From NCBI GenBank assembly GCA_002452745.1, contig DKFC01000033.1:1-62007 (forward strand): a DNA stretch of 62,007 nucleotides, read 5' to 3'. The position numbers were made by a program, and so were the translations under genes. Source of the DNA: Firmicutes bacterium UBA6806. GTDB lineage: Bacteria; Bacillota; Clostridia; Peptostreptococcales; Acidaminobacteraceae. Within the stretch, counting starts at the first letter, position 1. The number at the start of each line of letters is the position of its first letter. Below are positions 8,381 to 17,854 of this stretch, in pieces. The notes beneath the pieces were generated by a model. That model ran no database searches. It saw nothing but the letters and a program-made list of their open reading frames with translations, and had not been told where the DNA came from.

Positions 8381-9397
8381 ATGAGAAAAGCGATTGCAAT
8401 ACTACTGATGATGTGTTTAGGGCTGACAGGATGTGGCAAGAGTGTAAATCGAGTCTATGATGAAGCATTGGCAGCCTATCTTATTTCTGAGCCAGCATCT
8501 TTTTATGGTGAAAATGGCTATGTGCATGAAGTGACTTCAATAAACCTATCTGATAAGCAAAATCACTTGATTTTAGAGGTATCTGGAGAAGTCAAGGACA
8601 ATGAGAAGGGATATACGGGAAAAAACTATAAATTTCTCATGACATTTGAAGTGACAGATCAAAGTATTTATCAGACGATAGACAATCCAATTTTAAATGA
8701 TTCTGAGTTCGTCAAAATGGAAATTCTGAGGTTGCCATTGACTGCGGGCAATACATGGAAATTCAAAGCGAAGGATGATGCTGGGAACACGAAGGAAATT
8801 CAGGCGGAAATTGAAAGTGTATCAGAAGATGGCGCTATTTCAGTGAGCTATACAGCTGGTGAGTACGTTGAAAAGAGAAAATTTGAAAAGGGACTAGGCG
8901 TCACATCTTTTACCAAGACAGTGAGTTACAAGGACGCAAAGGGCATCAGCGGTTACCATCGTTCCACGGATCTCGTTGAAAAGGCGAGCCAGAGCGAATC
9001 TGAAATTCAAGATTCAATAAATTCCAATGATTATGATGCTGTTAGGACTGCATTTGAAGCTCAGTCAGAAGCATCTGTTTCCACTGAAATTCGTGAACTG
9101 ATGGTGGACTTCAACAAGGCTTATTCTGAAAAAATTAATGAGGGATCAGATGCATTTTTGGCATATTTAATGCCAGAATCACCTGCAATGGAGAAACTGT
9201 CAAATCTGGAATCCATGGATTCTTTTAAAATGACTTTCTTGACTTTAAAAATCTTGGAAGTGACACTGTCTGATTCAGATGTCAAGTTGTTGGTTTCAGA
9301 ACTGTATGAAATAAATGAGGGAGAACTTTATGAAAACAAAGTTGCGTATACGCTGATGAAGTCAAAGGATCACTATTATATATATGAAATGAAGTAA
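8381..9397 (+). CDS. Lipoprotein of unknown function, possible NTF2-like C-terminal domain
   Basis: Predicted lipoprotein of 338 residues. A positively charged start, a hydrophobic stretch and the lipobox LTGC put the lipidated cysteine near residue 15. The middle is a beta-rich, charged extracytoplasmic region. The last 100 residues (about 235-338) look like the NTF2-like domain found at the end of TcaA-type surface proteins, ending in YTLMKSKDHYYIYEMK; this is only a resemblance. A GTG in frame at 8363 is possible, but the ATG at 8381 starts a clean signal peptide. It lies 10 bases upstream of the degenerate receptor gene, so the two are probably one operon and may act together at the membrane. 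Confidence 0.75.
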   Translation: MRKAIAILLMMCLGLTGCGKSVNRVYDEALAAYLISEPASFYGENGYVHEVTSINLSDKQNHLILEVSGEVKDNEKGYTGKNYKFLMTFEVTDQSIYQTIDNPILNDSEFVKMEILRLPLTAGNTWKFKAKDDAGNTKEIQAEIESVSEDGAISVSYTAGEYVEKRKFEKGLGVTSFTKTVSYKDAKGISGYHRSTDLVEKASQSESEIQDSINSNDYDAVRTAFEAQSEASVSTEIRELMVDFNKAYSEKINEGSDAFLAYLMPESPAMEKLSNLESMDSFKMTFLTLKILEVTLSDSDVKLLVSELYEINEGELYENKVAYTLMKSKDHYYIYEMK

Positions 9398-9407
9398 TGA
9401 GGTTTTT

Positions 9408-11252
9408 ATGAAAAGAGTTAATACATTTGCCTATCTAGCCATATTGCTGATGATAGCTATCATGGTGGTGATTGGTAGCGATGCGCTGATGAGGGCGTCT
9501 ATTGTAGTGCCAGCTTTGAAGACAAATGAATTCTACAATGCAACGTCTGATGAAATCAAAGACATGATGATTATCAATCAACAGATGAAGAAGTCCATTT
9601 CCATGCTCTCAGAAGAGGAGTTTAAAAGACATAAAACGAACAATCCATATTTGCAGTCTGAATCGGAGGTGTACTTTTGCTTTTCCATGCTGGCGGATGG
9701 GACGTATTTGACTGGAGGGAATTATCTTCCCAATCAAAGAATCTATGATGCCATGGACTTAAAATGGTTTCGAGCTGTTATGAAAAGTGACAAGATAGAA
9801 GTCTTTCTCGGCAACCAGTACAGCGAAATTGCAAAAAACAGCATTCTATTTGGACAACGTGTGACTCTAGAGAATGGGGAGCAGGCTGCTATTTTTATCG
9901 AACTCAAATTAGATGAAGTGATTCCCGATAATCAAATTGACGCTGTGGACAGCCTTGTCTATGATGCAAACGATAATTTGGTACTGAGCACGGTGCATGG
10001 AGGCGCTGCGATTCAATCTCTGGATGAAATTTTCACTAAAAAGGAGGAAGTTCTAAGAAGCAATACAAGTTTGCAGGTCTACAAAGCTTGGATTGATAAG
10101 AGAACTTATTTGCTTCTTTCATTTTACGATGAGGAACTGGGACTTCAATTTGGACAGCTATACAATTGGAAAGAAGTGTTTAGCCGCTATAATTGGGTGA
10201 TGATGACGGCGTTTGTACTTTATGCAGTGATTGCGCTTCTCATTGGCATGGTCTTTAAAATTTTCCCAGAAAAGCAGGCTCTCTTAACAAAACTGAAACG
10301 ACGTGTGCCTGAAGAAATCAATTTAGAACCAGATGATTTTATCTCCTACTATGAGGATGAGATGAAGGTTATCATAAGGGCTCTTTATCTGATGAATAAA
10401 TCCAAGACACCTGTTGAAGCCATTGACGGGGATTTTATAGAACTGATGATTGACTTGTTAAATCAAAAAATCAACCAAATTAGAAGTCGAGATGATCTTT
10501 CAAAGACAGAGAGTCGAGTCAGAGAATTTGACATCAATTTGTTAATCAATTTCATAGTTCGAATTTCACAGCTCAATGCGGAGGAATTAAACTGCCGATT
10601 TAAATTGATTGTGAACACGGGGAAAGTGGGGATGGTAATAGGACACAATACATTATTGCTTACCACGATGTTGGATATGGTTTTTAAAGTGTGCGGAAAG
10701 GGAAAGAACTGCACATCTGAAATCAAGTTGACTCAAGAAGGGCTTAAAATGACTCTAGACGGCGCAAGTGGGGTTGATTTGAGCTATTTGGAAGCCAACT
10801 TAGAATATATGAGCGGACAGCATAAAATCAGGGAGGACATTTTAGAAATAAAAATCCCACTGCTGATGACGAAAGAAGATCTCAAGAACGTTAAAAAAAC
10901 AGTGAGCAGTGAACTTAACGCCGAAGCTTTAAATCTCAGCGAAGCTAAGTTATATGGGGCGTTCAGCCAAATTTCAAACCATCTGATTATGGAAAAATAT
11001 GCCTCTGTATTTAATTACACCTACGGTCAGATGGAGAGGAGGAGCGTTTCTGAAAATATTGTCCTTATCACGGATGAGGGGATGGTGGATGAAATTGAAA
11101 TGAATCACGGCATCTTATTTGTACTGGTAGAAGATAAACAGAAATTTTCTAGAAGAGGAGAACCTCAGATTTCAGTGATTGAGAAACCGCTGACAGGAGA
11201 TAAGATTATTCAAATACTCAAAGCTGCTGAGAAGTTGAAAACAGATAAGTGA
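9408..11252 (+). CDS. Membrane receptor with dCache-like sensor and degenerate hybrid-kinase-like cytoplasmic region
   Basis: Protein of 614 residues. A first membrane helix (about 8-26), an extracytoplasmic region (about 30-260) with the dCache-like MDLKWFRAV pattern, and a second helix (about 263-283) give a sensor topology. In the cytoplasm, about 320-490 is spaced like a histidine kinase (a helix ahead of an ATPase-like fold), but no phosphoacceptor His motif, N box or G boxes can be found. The last 100 residues resemble a receiver domain with a final EKPLTG, yet no phosphoacceptor Asp is seen at the expected strand. It is therefore probably a pseudo-kinase/pseudo-receiver signalling protein. 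It follows the lipoprotein gene by 10 bases and precedes a convergent diguanylate cyclase. No named family is recognised. Confidence 0.65.
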   Translation: MKRVNTFAYLAILLMIAIMVVIGSDALMRASIVVPALKTNEFYNATSDEIKDMMIINQQMKKSISMLSEEEFKRHKTNNPYLQSESEVYFCFSMLADGTYLTGGNYLPNQRIYDAMDLKWFRAVMKSDKIEVFLGNQYSEIAKNSILFGQRVTLENGEQAAIFIELKLDEVIPDNQIDAVDSLVYDANDNLVLSTVHGGAAIQSLDEIFTKKEEVLRSNTSLQVYKAWIDKRTYLLLSFYDEELGLQFGQLYNWKEVFSRYNWVMMTAFVLYAVIALLIGMVFKIFPEKQALLTKLKRRVPEEINLEPDDFISYYEDEMKVIIRALYLMNKSKTPVEAIDGDFIELMIDLLNQKINQIRSRDDLSKTESRVREFDINLLINFIVRISQLNAEELNCRFKLIVNTGKVGMVIGHNTLLLTTMLDMVFKVCGKGKNCTSEIKLTQEGLKMTLDGASGVDLSYLEANLEYMSGQHKIREDILEIKIPLLMTKEDLKNVKKTVSSELNAEALNLSEAKLYGAFSQISNHLIMEKYASVFNYTYGQMERRSVSENIVLITDEGMVDEIEMNHGILFVLVEDKQKFSRRGEPQISVIEKPLTGDKIIQILKAAEKLKTDK

Positions 11253-11256
11253 CATT

Positions 11257-11294
11257 AAAAGAGCGATGCCCATCATAGGCGCATCGCCTTTTCT
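11257..11294. terminator. Bidirectional terminator
   Basis: GCGATGC (11264-11270) pairs with GCATCGC (11282-11288), flanked by A-rich and T-rich sides, between convergent genes. Confidence 0.7.
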
Positions 11295-12474
11295 ACTTTT
11301 TGGTGGTGAAAACATTGCCTCTGTATTTTACGTTATTTCTTCCTGCTTCTTTTGCGGCGTATAGTCCAGTGTCGGCAACTTCAAGAAGTGATGAAAATGA
11401 ACGACCATCATAGGGATAGGTTGCAATTCCCATTGAAATTGTGAAGTTTGGAACGGACTTCGTTTGAATCTCAAGTCTCATTCTCTCTGCAATATCCAAT
11501 GCACCAGGAGCATTTACATGGGGCATGATGAAGACGAATTCATCGCCTCCATAGCGACCAATGTAATCAGTCTTGCGGTTGTTGGCAATAAAGGCGTAGG
11601 TTAAATATTTCAGGCATTCATCACCGACAATGTGTCCCTTGGTGTCATTAATCGTCTTGAAATGGTCGATGTCAAACATTGCAATTGAAAATATTTTGAC
11701 GGTACTGTCGTTGATTAAATCATTTATAATGTCTACAAGTCCGTTGCGGTTATAGGCTTTCGTCATAGGATCTTTTTGCGACTTTTCACGGATGTACTCA
11801 ACTTTATCAGCCATGTGAGATGTGCGTTTTTTTGCTTCGAACTCAACAGTCCGTTCAAATTTGTTTTCAAGATCGCTCAATCGTGTTCTAATTGAAACCT
11901 GTGACGCCCTATAAAATTTTAATAGAACTAAAAGCTCAGAGAGCTGATAGACGATGTAGATAATAAATCCAAAATTGATGAGGAAATAGGAATGACCGTA
12001 ACTCATGACGATGACACCAATTAGGGCAATCATATAAACTTCGGCAATTTCCTTGTGCTGCTTTAACTTAGTGGCCTGATACTGCCTTATCTGAAGAATA
12101 ATTACAGTGGCCTGTAAGATAATATTTGCACCGTTTAACACAGTTAGTGGTATGTGAACGTTTAATGACGCACTGAGAAGGGTGAGCATGGCCAGTAGAT
12201 AGGCCAACAAATGAAGTACGTTTGTGTCCAGTTCCCGCTCGAGGAGCAAGTATAGTGACTGCGCACTGAATAGGACGAATAGCGCCACTTTATAGACATA
12301 GAAATCACTGATAAAAACTGGTAGATTTGAAGTTCCCATGATAATTACAAAGGGAATAATATCAAAGAATTTATATTGGGTTGCTTTGTCATCGGCAGGG
12401 CGAATAAATGCGTTAAAAATATAGGATAACAGGAAAAATGAGGCACTGATGCCAAGTAAATTTAATCTCTCCAT
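11293..12474 (-). CDS. Diguanylate cyclase with N-terminal multi-helix membrane sensor
   Basis: Protein of 393 residues that should make cyclic-di-GMP from two GTP. About six to seven membrane helices (residues 1-190) are followed by a coiled-coil linker and a GGDEF domain. The active site is RYGGDEF (about residues 306-312), preceded by RKTD, the RxxD product-inhibition site at the correct five-residue distance. The open frame starts at 12534, but a promoter (TTGATA/TACTAT) covers 12506-12534, so the ATG at 12474 is used; its GAAAGG is about 10 bases upstream. Transcribed alone, divergent from asnS. Confidence 0.9.
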   Translation of the reverse strand: MERLNLLGISASFFLLSYIFNAFIRPADDKATQYKFFDIIPFVIIMGTSNLPVFISDFYVYKVALFVLFSAQSLYLLLERELDTNVLHLLAYLLAMLTLLSASLNVHIPLTVLNGANIILQATVIILQIRQYQATKLKQHKEIAEVYMIALIGVIVMSYGHSYFLINFGFIIYIVYQLSELLVLLKFYRASQVSIRTRLSDLENKFERTVEFEAKKRTSHMADKVEYIREKSQKDPMTKAYNRNGLVDIINDLINDSTVKIFSIAMFDIDHFKTINDTKGHIVGDECLKYLTYAFIANNRKTDYIGRYGGDEFVFIMPHVNAPGALDIAERMRLEIQTKSVPNFTISMGIATYPYDGRSFSSLLEVADTGLYAAKEAGRNNVKYRGNVFTTKK

Positions 12475-12505
12475 AAATCTCAGCCTTTCAATTGGGTATA
12501 AGACA

Positions 12506-12534
12506 ATAGTATAAGAAAACCATATAAATATCAA
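12506..12534 (-). promoter_or_regulatory. Promoter for the minus-strand diguanylate cyclase
   Basis: Minus-strand TTGATA (12529-12534) and TACTAT (12506-12511), 17 bases apart. Confidence 0.55.
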
Positions 12535-12543
12535 TGTTATATT

Positions 12544-12572
12544 TTGACTTAATGTGCGCCTTATATTATAAT
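12544..12572 (+). promoter_or_regulatory. Promoter for asnS
   Basis: TTGACT (12544-12549) and TATAAT (12567-12572) with a 17-base spacer, a near-consensus sigma-A promoter. The roughly 140-base leader that follows contains a small stem (TAGGT/ACCTA) but no T-box core, so no tRNA-sensing riboswitch is called. Confidence 0.75.
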
Positions 12573-12716
12573 TTATATGGTAAAATCATATTATAGGTGT
12601 GACGTTTACCTACCTTTGAAACATTTTAAATGAACTGTACAGACACTGGAGAAGAAACGACGAGAAAAAGCCTAGTGGTTTTTGAGAGTATAAATAATAT
12701 GACGACGGAGGAAGAG

Positions 12717-14108
12717 ATGGAAAGTATTTTAATTAGAGATATGTATAAAAATCCTCAAGCATTTGATGGGAAAGAAGTGACGGTATCGGGCTGGATCAGA
12801 ACTGGACGTGCTTCAAAGAACTTTGGTTTTATTGAGTTAAACGATGGAACTTATTTTAAAAATGTTCAAATTGTCTATGAAGAGGACTTATCTAATTTTG
12901 AAGAAGTATCTAAGCTATCTATTGCATCAGCTTTGATTATAAAGGGAATGTTTATCTTGACACCAGATGCAAAACAGCCTTTTGAAATCAAGGCGTCCGA
13001 AATCTTTGTAGAGGGGCATTCAACACCAGATTATCCACTTCAAAAGAAGCGTCACACCATGGAATATTTGAGAACAATTGCGCATTTGAGACCGAGAAGC
13101 AATACGTTTTCGGCTGTATTCAGAGTGCGTTCTGTTGCAGCTTATGCAATTCATAAGTTTTTTCAAGACAGAGGATTTGTCTATGTGCATACTCCAATTG
13201 TAACAGGCAGTGACTGTGAAGGTGCTGGTGAAATGTTCAGAGTGACCACCTTAGACATCAATGATATTCCAAAGACAGAAGATGGAAAAATTGATTACAC
13301 AGATGACTTCTTTGGAAAAGAGACAAATCTTACAGTGAGCGGACAGTTGGAAGCGGAAACATTTGCACTGGCGTTCAGGGATGTCTACACATTTGGCCCA
13401 ACTTTTAGAGCAGAAAATTCTAACACGAAGAGACATGCTGCTGAGTTTTGGATGATTGAACCTGAAATTGCCTTTGCAGATTTAACGGATAACATGGCAC
13501 TTGCAGAAGACATGGTAAAATATATCATCGACTACGTCATGGAGCAATGTCCTGAGGAAATGAACTTCTTCAACGATAGAATTGACAAAGGGTTGATAGA
13601 GAGACTAAGCCACGTTTCTAGTGCTGATTTTGGAAGAGTGACTTATACAGAAGCCGTTGAAGCACTAAAAAATGCAGCAGTTGAATTTGAATATCCTGTC
13701 TTTTGGGGAGCGGATTTACAAACAGAGCATGAGCGATATTTAACAGAGGAAGTCTATAAAAAACCAGTGTTCGTCATTGACTACCCAAAAGAAATTAAAT
13801 CGTTCTACATGAGGGTGAATGAGGATCAAAAGACTGTTGCGGCAATGGACTTATTAGTTCCTGGTGTTGGAGAACTCATTGGTGGTTCCCAAAGGGAAGA
13901 GAGAATGGACGTCTTACTTGACAGAATTCATGAAATGGGATTGGCTGAAGAAGACTATTGGTGGTATCTTGAACTGCGTAAATTTGGTGGAACGAGACAT
14001 GCTGGTTATGGATTGGGTTTTGAGCGTATGATTATGTACCTAACAGGCATGGGCAATATCAGAGATGTTATACCTTTCCCTAGAACTGTTAAAAACGCAG
14101 AATTTTAG
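12717..14108 (+). CDS. asnS: Asparaginyl-tRNA synthetase
   Basis: Class II aminoacyl-tRNA synthetase of 463 residues that charges tRNA-Asn. An N-terminal OB-fold (about 15-110, with VSGWIRTGRASKNFGF) binds the anticodon. The catalytic domain has the class II motifs, including the FRAENSNTKRHAAEFWMIEPE motif 2 stretch seen in two parts, and the C-terminal GLGFERMIMYLTG motif 3. The start at 12717 follows GGAGGA at five bases and gives standard length; the longer frame from 12630 adds residues without homology. Confidence 0.96.
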   Translation: MESILIRDMYKNPQAFDGKEVTVSGWIRTGRASKNFGFIELNDGTYFKNVQIVYEEDLSNFEEVSKLSIASALIIKGMFILTPDAKQPFEIKASEIFVEGHSTPDYPLQKKRHTMEYLRTIAHLRPRSNTFSAVFRVRSVAAYAIHKFFQDRGFVYVHTPIVTGSDCEGAGEMFRVTTLDINDIPKTEDGKIDYTDDFFGKETNLTVSGQLEAETFALAFRDVYTFGPTFRAENSNTKRHAAEFWMIEPEIAFADLTDNMALAEDMVKYIIDYVMEQCPEEMNFFNDRIDKGLIERLSHVSSADFGRVTYTEAVEALKNAAVEFEYPVFWGADLQTEHERYLTEEVYKKPVFVIDYPKEIKSFYMRVNEDQKTVAAMDLLVPGVGELIGGSQREERMDVLLDRIHEMGLAEEDYWWYLELRKFGGTRHAGYGLGFERMIMYLTGMGNIRDVIPFPRTVKNAEF

Positions 14109-14119
14109 TGTGATGGATT

Positions 14120-14154
14120 GGGTCTGTTGGTTTTTTAAATCAATAGACCCTTTT
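14120..14154 (+). terminator. Intrinsic terminator after asnS
   Basis: GGGTCTgTTG pairs with CAAtAGACCC around an A/T loop, followed by TTTT. Confidence 0.7.
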
Positions 14155-14253
14155 GTAGTATATGGAACCAAATGCTTATTTGTGATTTTGACGTTACAGC
14201 GGACAAAAATAGTGTATATATTAATAAGAGTATAAATAAGCTGGAGGGAAATC

Positions 14254-16191
14254 ATGAAGTGCCAATCGAAGTGCAAGATCAACATCACACTAATCATCTT
14301 ATTGATTGTTGCGGTTATCATACAATTAAATAGTACATATCGTGAATTAATGGATGAAGTGATGTTGAAAAGTGAATTTTTAAAGCAAAGCATCGAAAAA
14401 ATGATGGGAGCTTCTATTCAACAACTCAGTCTACTTGGGATGCTCATTGAAGATGAACTCAGTGGTACAGCTCGTCAAGCGTCACAGAGTGTTTTATTCG
14501 ATGGAAGAAATTATGAGTCGGAATTATCAGATTCCTCTTTAATAGGGGTTGCTGACAGTGGACGACTTGATAATACTGTAAAATCTGAAATCAATGATAT
14601 TTTATCTCATCAGGAGATGTTTAAACAAATTAAGGGAAATCTCAAAAATATCGAGTGGATTTACTATCTATCTGAAAATGGCTTTATCAATGTCTTTCCA
14701 AAGACTGCCATGAAGGGAGATGAGTTTATACCGGTATGTTATACTTATGAGTTTTACAAGTTGGCTCAGCCAGAAGCCAATCCCAACCGTGAGGTTCGTT
14801 TTACCAAAGTGTATGAAGATCTGATGGGGAAGGGAAACATGATAACCATAACGCTGCCGATTTATGATGATAAGTCATTTAGAGGCGCTTTGGCAGTGGA
14901 TTATACCCTTAAAGAACTATCGGTACAGTTGAATCACGAGGCAACATCACTTTATGACTTTTTAATTGTCAATGAATACAACCAAGTGATTGCCTCAGAT
15001 GAATTAGATGCTAGCAATCAACAGCAGGACCTTTATTTTAAAGAGAGATTTGGCTTAAATCCAGAGCAGATAAAGACGGATGAAATAACGGCAGCAGGTG
15101 ATTTTTATATTTTGGTATTGCCGCTGGATGGTGTGCCGCTTCGGTTATATGTAGTGGTTAACCGCATGGCGTTTTATCTTTCAGTGATTGGCAAAATTAT
15201 ACCAATTATTGCGTCGCTAATTGGCATTTTGGTAATTCTAAGGTTGTATTATAAGACTGTCAATATAAATGATTCACTTGAAAAGAGCGAGCGAAAGTTT
15301 AGAGACGTCTTTGACCAATCAGCTGCATTTGCAGTTATACTGGATGACACAGGCAGATTGATTTACGCAAACAAGTCTGCACTTCGGATGATTGGCAAGA
15401 GCATTGAATCTGTCAGAGATCGAAACTTTGCCGAACTCGATTGGTGGCAGCATTCAGAAGAACTAAAAGAGTTTATAGATGGGGCGGTTCGAGACGTCAT
15501 CAATGGTGATTTCGTGAAAAAAGACGTCCTGCAAATTGATCTTAAAAAAACAGAACATTTTTTGACGCTTACCATGTTTGGCATCCGAGATGATATGGGC
15601 AAGCTGGACTATATTGCGGCAACGGGGATTGAAATCACCGATAGAAAGCTAATGGAAAATCGCCTGGAGGGACTTTCTAAAACTGATTTGCTGACAGAGA
15701 CCTATAATAGACGGGGCATGTATGAAATGATGGATAGAAGCGTCAATCTGTTTAGGCGAAAGGGAACGCCCTTTGTGGTCATGATCTGTGATATTGATTA
15801 TTTTAAAAACATCAATGATAACTATGGACACATGGTTGGAGATGAGATTTTGAGAGATTTGGTGACACTTCTCAAAAAATTTGCAAGGCCATATGATGTG
15901 GTTGGCAGATGGGGCGGTGAAGAGTTCACACTCCTATTAGAAGATACGGAAATCGGGGAGGGTGTAAAAGTAGCTGAGAGAATCAGAAGGGAAATTTCCA
16001 GACATCCTTTTAGAAGTGATTTGACCAGCCATGTTGTCTATCTGAATATAACAGTTGGCGTGAAAGCCTATGACCCCGCTTACGACATAAGACAGATTTT
16101 AAAAATGGCAGATGATGCACTTTATCATGGAAAGGAAAACGGAAGAAATCAAGTTGTTAATTACGATGAAATCCACATCGTCAACCCATAA
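14254..16191 (+). CDS. Diguanylate cyclase with Cache sensor and PAS domain
   Basis: Protein of 645 residues: membrane helix (about 9-26), a large extracytoplasmic Cache-like sensor (about 35-305), second helix (about 308-330), PAS domain (about 345-465) and GGDEF domain (about 475-640). The active site is RWGGEEF (GGEEF about 554-558), and RPYD upstream forms the RxxD inhibition site. It should adjust cyclic-di-GMP in response to an external small molecule; amino acids or carboxylates are common Cache ligands. Shine-Dalgarno GGAGGG precedes the ATG. The map gene begins 40 bases after its stop, so co-transcription with map is possible. Confidence 0.92.
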   Translation: MKCQSKCKINITLIILLIVAVIIQLNSTYRELMDEVMLKSEFLKQSIEKMMGASIQQLSLLGMLIEDELSGTARQASQSVLFDGRNYESELSDSSLIGVADSGRLDNTVKSEINDILSHQEMFKQIKGNLKNIEWIYYLSENGFINVFPKTAMKGDEFIPVCYTYEFYKLAQPEANPNREVRFTKVYEDLMGKGNMITITLPIYDDKSFRGALAVDYTLKELSVQLNHEATSLYDFLIVNEYNQVIASDELDASNQQQDLYFKERFGLNPEQIKTDEITAAGDFYILVLPLDGVPLRLYVVVNRMAFYLSVIGKIIPIIASLIGILVILRLYYKTVNINDSLEKSERKFRDVFDQSAAFAVILDDTGRLIYANKSALRMIGKSIESVRDRNFAELDWWQHSEELKEFIDGAVRDVINGDFVKKDVLQIDLKKTEHFLTLTMFGIRDDMGKLDYIAATGIEITDRKLMENRLEGLSKTDLLTETYNRRGMYEMMDRSVNLFRRKGTPFVVMICDIDYFKNINDNYGHMVGDEILRDLVTLLKKFARPYDVVGRWGGEEFTLLLEDTEIGEGVKVAERIRREISRHPFRSDLTSHVVYLNITVGVKAYDPAYDIRQILKMADDALYHGKENGRNQVVNYDEIHIVNP

Positions 16192-16231
16192 AGACTATTT
16201 TATATCTTTTAACATGAGAATTGAGGTAAAA

Positions 16232-16981
16232 ATGATTGTAAAAAAACAAACAGAAGAGGACAAATTAAGGGAAATTGGAAAAATTGTTGCTGAGGTTAGA
16301 GAGGCAATTTTAAAAGCGGCAAAAGCGGGCGTTACAACCAAGGCGCTAGACGAGCTGGGAGGGACTATTTTGAGCAAATATGGCGCAAAATCAGCACCTA
16401 TCAAGGACTATGATTTTCCTGGTTATACCTGCTTAAGTGTGAATCAGGTTGCAGCTCACGGCATTCCAGGAGGTTATGTCTTGAAAGATGGAGACATGTT
16501 CAATGTGGATGTCTCAGCTGAACTGGGAGGCTACTATGCAGATACAGGAAAGAGCATTGTCATAGGATTGGTAGAGCAAGAGGATGATGTAAGGCTCAGA
16601 CTTTGTAAGATAGCTGAAAGTGCTTTATACGAAGGTATTGCGGCGGCAAGACCCGATAATAGAATCAATGATATAGGCAGTGCTATTTTTAGAGAGGCAA
16701 AAAAACATGGTTTTACAGTCATTATGAACTTAACTGGTCATGGAATAGGAAGGCATCTTCATGAAGCACCTCAAGCCATTTCAAATTACTATTGCGAATC
16801 CGAAAATCAGCGCATAAAAAAAGGACATGTACTGGCAATTGAGACCTTTATTTCAAATGGATCAAATATGGTGAGGGAAGAGTCTGACGGGTGGACTTTA
16901 AAGACCATTGGCGGTGGTCTAGTGGCGCAGTTTGAGCACACAGTCATTGTAACAGATGAAAATGCGATTATCATAACGTAA
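16232..16981 (+). CDS. map: Methionine aminopeptidase, type I
   Basis: Metalloenzyme of 249 residues that removes the initiator methionine. All five metal ligands are visible: the two Asp of NVDV...YYADTG (about 93 and 104), His in GHGIGRHLHE (about 170), Glu in AIETF (about 204) and Glu in QFEHT (about 235). The start at 16232 follows GAGGT; the longer frame from 16112 would overlap the upstream cyclase. Followed by a strong hairpin. Confidence 0.96.
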   Translation: MIVKKQTEEDKLREIGKIVAEVREAILKAAKAGVTTKALDELGGTILSKYGAKSAPIKDYDFPGYTCLSVNQVAAHGIPGGYVLKDGDMFNVDVSAELGGYYADTGKSIVIGLVEQEDDVRLRLCKIAESALYEGIAAARPDNRINDIGSAIFREAKKHGFTVIMNLTGHGIGRHLHEAPQAISNYYCESENQRIKKGHVLAIETFISNGSNMVREESDGWTLKTIGGGLVAQFEHTVIVTDENAIIIT

Positions 16982-16991
16982 TTCAAAACCA

Positions 16992-17040
16992 ATAAAAAAC
17001 GGCGATGGGAACTTTTGAAAAATTCCATCGCCGTTTTTAT
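16992..17040. terminator. Bidirectional terminator between map and the MgtC gene
   Basis: Long GC-rich stem (AAAACGGCGATGG against CCATCGCCGTTTT) with A and T tracts at its base, between convergent genes. Confidence 0.88.
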
Positions 17041-17059
17041 TGGATGCTGATGAGGTCGT

Positions 17060-17743
17060 TTATGACTCGTGATTGTGTTCGTGCTCAATTCGCTGGAGCT
17101 CTACTTTAGAAATGCCGTTCATTTTTTCTATTTTGTTGATGATGTCTAAGTTCTTACCACCATAGGGCAGGATGTAGTTAATCTCTATGATTGTATACTC
17201 CGTGTGAATGAGGGATACTTTGTTGATCCGACAGTTGTGATCGCCGAGGATACTGGTGACAGCAGCAATCCTTTCGGGATTTTCATCAGCAGTGATTTGA
17301 AGTGAAAAAAGCCTTTTGGTGCGTGTTAGTTTATTTTCAATCTGGCTAAATGTTTTGAGCGTGATGAGCATAATCACAGCTGCAATGCCAGCAATGGCAT
17401 AATAGCCAGATCCGACGACGAGGCCGATACAGGCAACAGACCAAAGGCTTGCGGCAGTGGTAAGCCCTTTTACAGAAGCGCCTTCCTTGATGATCGTTCC
17501 AGCACCGAGAAAACCCATACCGCTCACTACCTGAGCACCAAGCCTGGTTGGGTCTATGTTCATCTGAGCATAGGAGAGGGCAAGGTTGAGGTTGATGTCC
17601 ATAATAATAGCCGAGGCGACGCAGACGAGTATATGGGTTCTAAATCCAGCGGGGCGATTGATGACTTCTCTTTCAAAACCAATAATGCCGCCAATAAAAG
17701 TTGCCAATAGTATTTTAACGATAGACTCTATATATAGATTCAT
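17060..17743 (-). CDS. MgtC/SapB family membrane protein
   Basis: Protein of 227 residues with about four to five membrane helices in the first 130 residues and a C-terminal ACT-like cytoplasmic domain (about 140-220). The family signature GFEREVINRPAGFRTH is near residues 22-37, and a second conserved stretch GMGFLGAGTII is near 80-90. The very end is rich in His and Glu (EHEHNHES), possibly metal-binding. MgtC proteins act in magnesium limitation and in control of membrane potential or ATP synthase in other bacteria; which applies here is unknown. Shine-Dalgarno GGGAGA precedes the ATG. Confidence 0.88.
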   Translation of the reverse strand: MNLYIESIVKILLATFIGGIIGFEREVINRPAGFRTHILVCVASAIIMDINLNLALSYAQMNIDPTRLGAQVVSGMGFLGAGTIIKEGASVKGLTTAASLWSVACIGLVVGSGYYAIAGIAAVIMLITLKTFSQIENKLTRTKRLFSLQITADENPERIAAVTSILGDHNCRINKVSLIHTEYTIIEINYILPYGGKNLDIINKIEKMNGISKVELQRIEHEHNHES

Positions 17744-17854
17744 ATGAAGTTCTCCCTTGAAGTGTGTCTGTGAGTATTATACTCTAATTATTACGCATTT
17801 TAAATGCTCTTTAATCATGGTATACTCATTTTATGACTTAAAGGAGTGTGTAAA

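Noticed and set aside
12573..12716. T-box riboswitch in the asnS leader
   Set aside because: The leader is about 140 bases, has only a small TAGGT/ACCTA stem and lacks the T-box core and terminator/antiterminator pair.
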